Source: Sphaerulina vaccinii (Eukaryota; Ascomycota; Dothideomycetes; Mycosphaerellales; Mycosphaerellaceae). From it: a stretch of DNA of 64,000 nucleotides. This document shows positions 62,334 through 64,000 of this stretch, piece by piece. Position 1 is the stretch's first letter. Each line of letters begins with the position of its first letter. The stretch is from positions 62,001 through 126,000 of the forward strand of contig JAKUDP010000008.1 in assembly GCA_022570795.1 (NCBI GenBank), given 5' to 3'. The position numbers were made by a program, and so were the translations under genes. The notes beneath the pieces are model-generated. The model did no database searches, had not been told where the DNA came from, and was given only the letters and a program-made list of their open reading frames with translations.

Positions 62334-64000
62334 CTACATCTCTTTGGCCAAACCAGCAACATCCATAATCATCTCCAAAGCTCCAAGAAGCTTCTCCTGC
62401 TCGTATCGTCTGCCCACCAGCTGTAACGATACAGGCGCATCGACATACGTTGCAGGATCATCTGTCTACGAAGTTAGCGACTATCACGTCGATGGTTCCG
62501 ATGAAGCCAAACTTACAGAGCTCATGATTCCACTTGTCCTGTTCACTGCGAGGTGTATACGTCTCATCAACCTTGTCCTCCTCTCCACAACGCAGTCCAG
62601 TAGGAAAAGCCACACCAGGATTGTCTAGCAGATTCCATTGTGCAGAATAGCCCCAATACTTCGCGTGATTGTGCGGCGGTGCACAACCTGGGCCAAGTGG
62701 ACAGAGTATCACATCAACGAGAGGTTCGGTATTGCTCAGAGGTCGCATAGAGTCCAGCTCATCAGGCCCTAGGTTCGTAGTACCAACACTGTTCCAATGC
62801 TGCAAGTAAGCAGACTTATACTGCTTCTTCTCCAGTAGCAGTTTCCACGTCTCTCGAACGTGAAGTTCTCTGACATTCGGGTTCTGTTTGATGATCCAGT
62901 CAGACATTAGAAGCCATGGCTCGCCTGAAGCGTCGATTGTAGCTTTTTGATCTGCGCCGCCATCTGCGAAGTATAGACCGCTGATGATTCTCCAGGCTTC
63001 ATCGTGCTTGTAAGGAGGGAAGTCCACAACTTCGATGTCCGCACTCGATCGAAGCTTTTCAACGATTGTGTTGATGCCGCGAAGAGTAGGAGGATGAGGT
63101 CGTACTTGTCCGTCATCGCTCATGACTCCAACACGTAACTTCTTTCTGCCATCTTGGCCTACACGTAGTTGAGAGTCCTTCTTCCAGGGCACGTTGACAA
63201 GAGTCGGGTCTACAATCCATGGCTGCTGGTCCAGGATTGCACTCATGAAGACCTTGAGCCCTTCAAGTGATGTTGACATTGGACCTATAGCAGGAGCAAC
63301 AAGTTCTTGTCCTGCCATAGTCGCCTGACACCCTGTCATGGGCAGTCTGAGAGTTGTGGGCTTCAACCCAAAGACTCCACTATTTCCAGCTGGCACACGT
63401 ATCGATCCTCCAATGTCAGTCCCAATTCCAAGACAAGAACCTTTGATGCCGAGCAATGCTCCTTCGCCACCACTACTGCCTCCATACGTAAGATTCGTGT
63501 TATGTGGGTTGACAGTAACGCCATACAGGTTGTTCGAGGTCTCCAGCTGCGTCAAGGTTTGCGGTTGCGTAGTTCTCGCGTAAAAGATAGCTCCAGCATT
63601 TCAGAGAAATTGAAGTATGAGAGCAGATTCCTTCGGCGGCGGTCGACCAACCCACGAGATATAGCCACTATTCAAGTCCAGACCTTCCATTCCGACCATT
63701 TCCTTGACGCTGATAGGAAGACCATGTAGCGGACCAACAACCTTTCCGTGTTCCTTGTAGTAGGCGTCGAGGTAGTCGGCACGTTTTAATGCTCGTTCGG
63801 GCACTAGCTCAGTGAGGCAGTTCGTAAGCCTGCTGGCCAGACCTGCTCGTTGAAGGAAGGCTGTCATGACGGATTTGCTCGTAAGCTTGCCCGATGACAG
63901 TCGGGACAACAGCACTTCTGTCGAAGACTCCGTAATGGCAATGACATCCTTTGCTAATAGATCCCGAGGCAACGCTGTGACATTGAGAGGTAGCTTGGTG
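62334..64000 (-). pseudogene. Amidase (amidase-signature family), in-frame TGA, 5' end beyond window
   Basis: Frame open from the right window edge (64000) to 62517, then a 55-nt intron (62462-62516, GTAAGT, CGCTAAC branch) and a final exon to the TAG at 62334. Amidase-signature residues are present: catalytic Lys in LPISVKEM, cis-Ser in YGGSSGGEGALL and nucleophile Ser in GTDIGGSIRVPA. The family includes AmdS-type acetamidases. However codon 63603-63601 is TGA, between ESALILQFL and NAGAIFYAR, where one C-to-T change from CGA (Arg) would explain it. The stop lies between the Lys and the two Ser, so the truncated product would be inactive. Everything downstream remains open and well conserved, so the lesion is recent, an error, or read through. 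Confidence 0.8.

Overview
The window is a gene-dense filamentous ascomycete chromosome segment. Short introns (46-110 nt, mostly about 50-60) with GTAAGT/GTGAGT-type donors, CTNAC/CTGAT branch sites and NAG acceptors, together with fungus-specific families (FlbE-like, CFEM-like, WSC, HymA/Mo25, GH131, DUF998, DIL-ankyrin), point to Pezizomycotina. A dothideomycete is my inference; no rRNA or mitochondrial marker settles it. I saw no transposon ORFs, rRNA, CRISPR or recognisable tRNA. Coordinates for spliced genes span the first to the last coding base; intron positions are in the evidence text and were deduced by matching splice signals to reading phase.

Layout. 0.4-9.5 kb: a Wsc/Mid2-like surface protein, an FlbE-like regulator, a Cir_N/LENG1-type nuclear protein, a CFEM-like GPI protein and a Thr/Cys-rich secreted protein. 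9.6-25 kb: an MFS exporter, a DUF998 membrane protein, a DIL-ankyrin protein, an F-box protein, a GH131 glucanase, a 2OG-Fe(II) oxygenase, an unknown protein and a kelch-repeat membrane protein. 26-37.5 kb: AIP1, a putative mitochondrial protein, an unknown protein, a second MFS transporter, a beta-carbonic anhydrase, a SAM methyltransferase, an ICMT-family methyltransferase and a single-pass surface protein. 38.6-50.5 kb: Ubp14/USP5, an unusual decayed repeat array and chimeric ORF behind it, then a very large secreted multi-WSC/PAN protein and a long gene-poor stretch. 50.5-64 kb: Apn1 endonuclease, a GNAT acetyltransferase, two tandem BTB paralogues, a tiny six-cysteine secreted protein with an internal repeat, a 2EXR/F-box-like protein, HymA/Mo25, a gene with broken frames and an amidase carrying an in-frame stop that runs off the right edge.

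There is no obvious biosynthetic cluster. Housekeeping genes (AIP1, Ubp14, Apn1, HymA, LENG1) are interleaved with secreted and surface proteins. The most unusual material is (i) the roughly 180-190 bp array downstream of UBP14, which repeats a motif from the UBP14 5' leader and ends in a fused fragment of the UBP14 catalytic histidine region; (ii) the hidden three-exon secreted peptide gene at 55759-56093; and (iii) three genes whose frames look damaged or error-containing (WSC gene N-terminus, 60133-61408, amidase).
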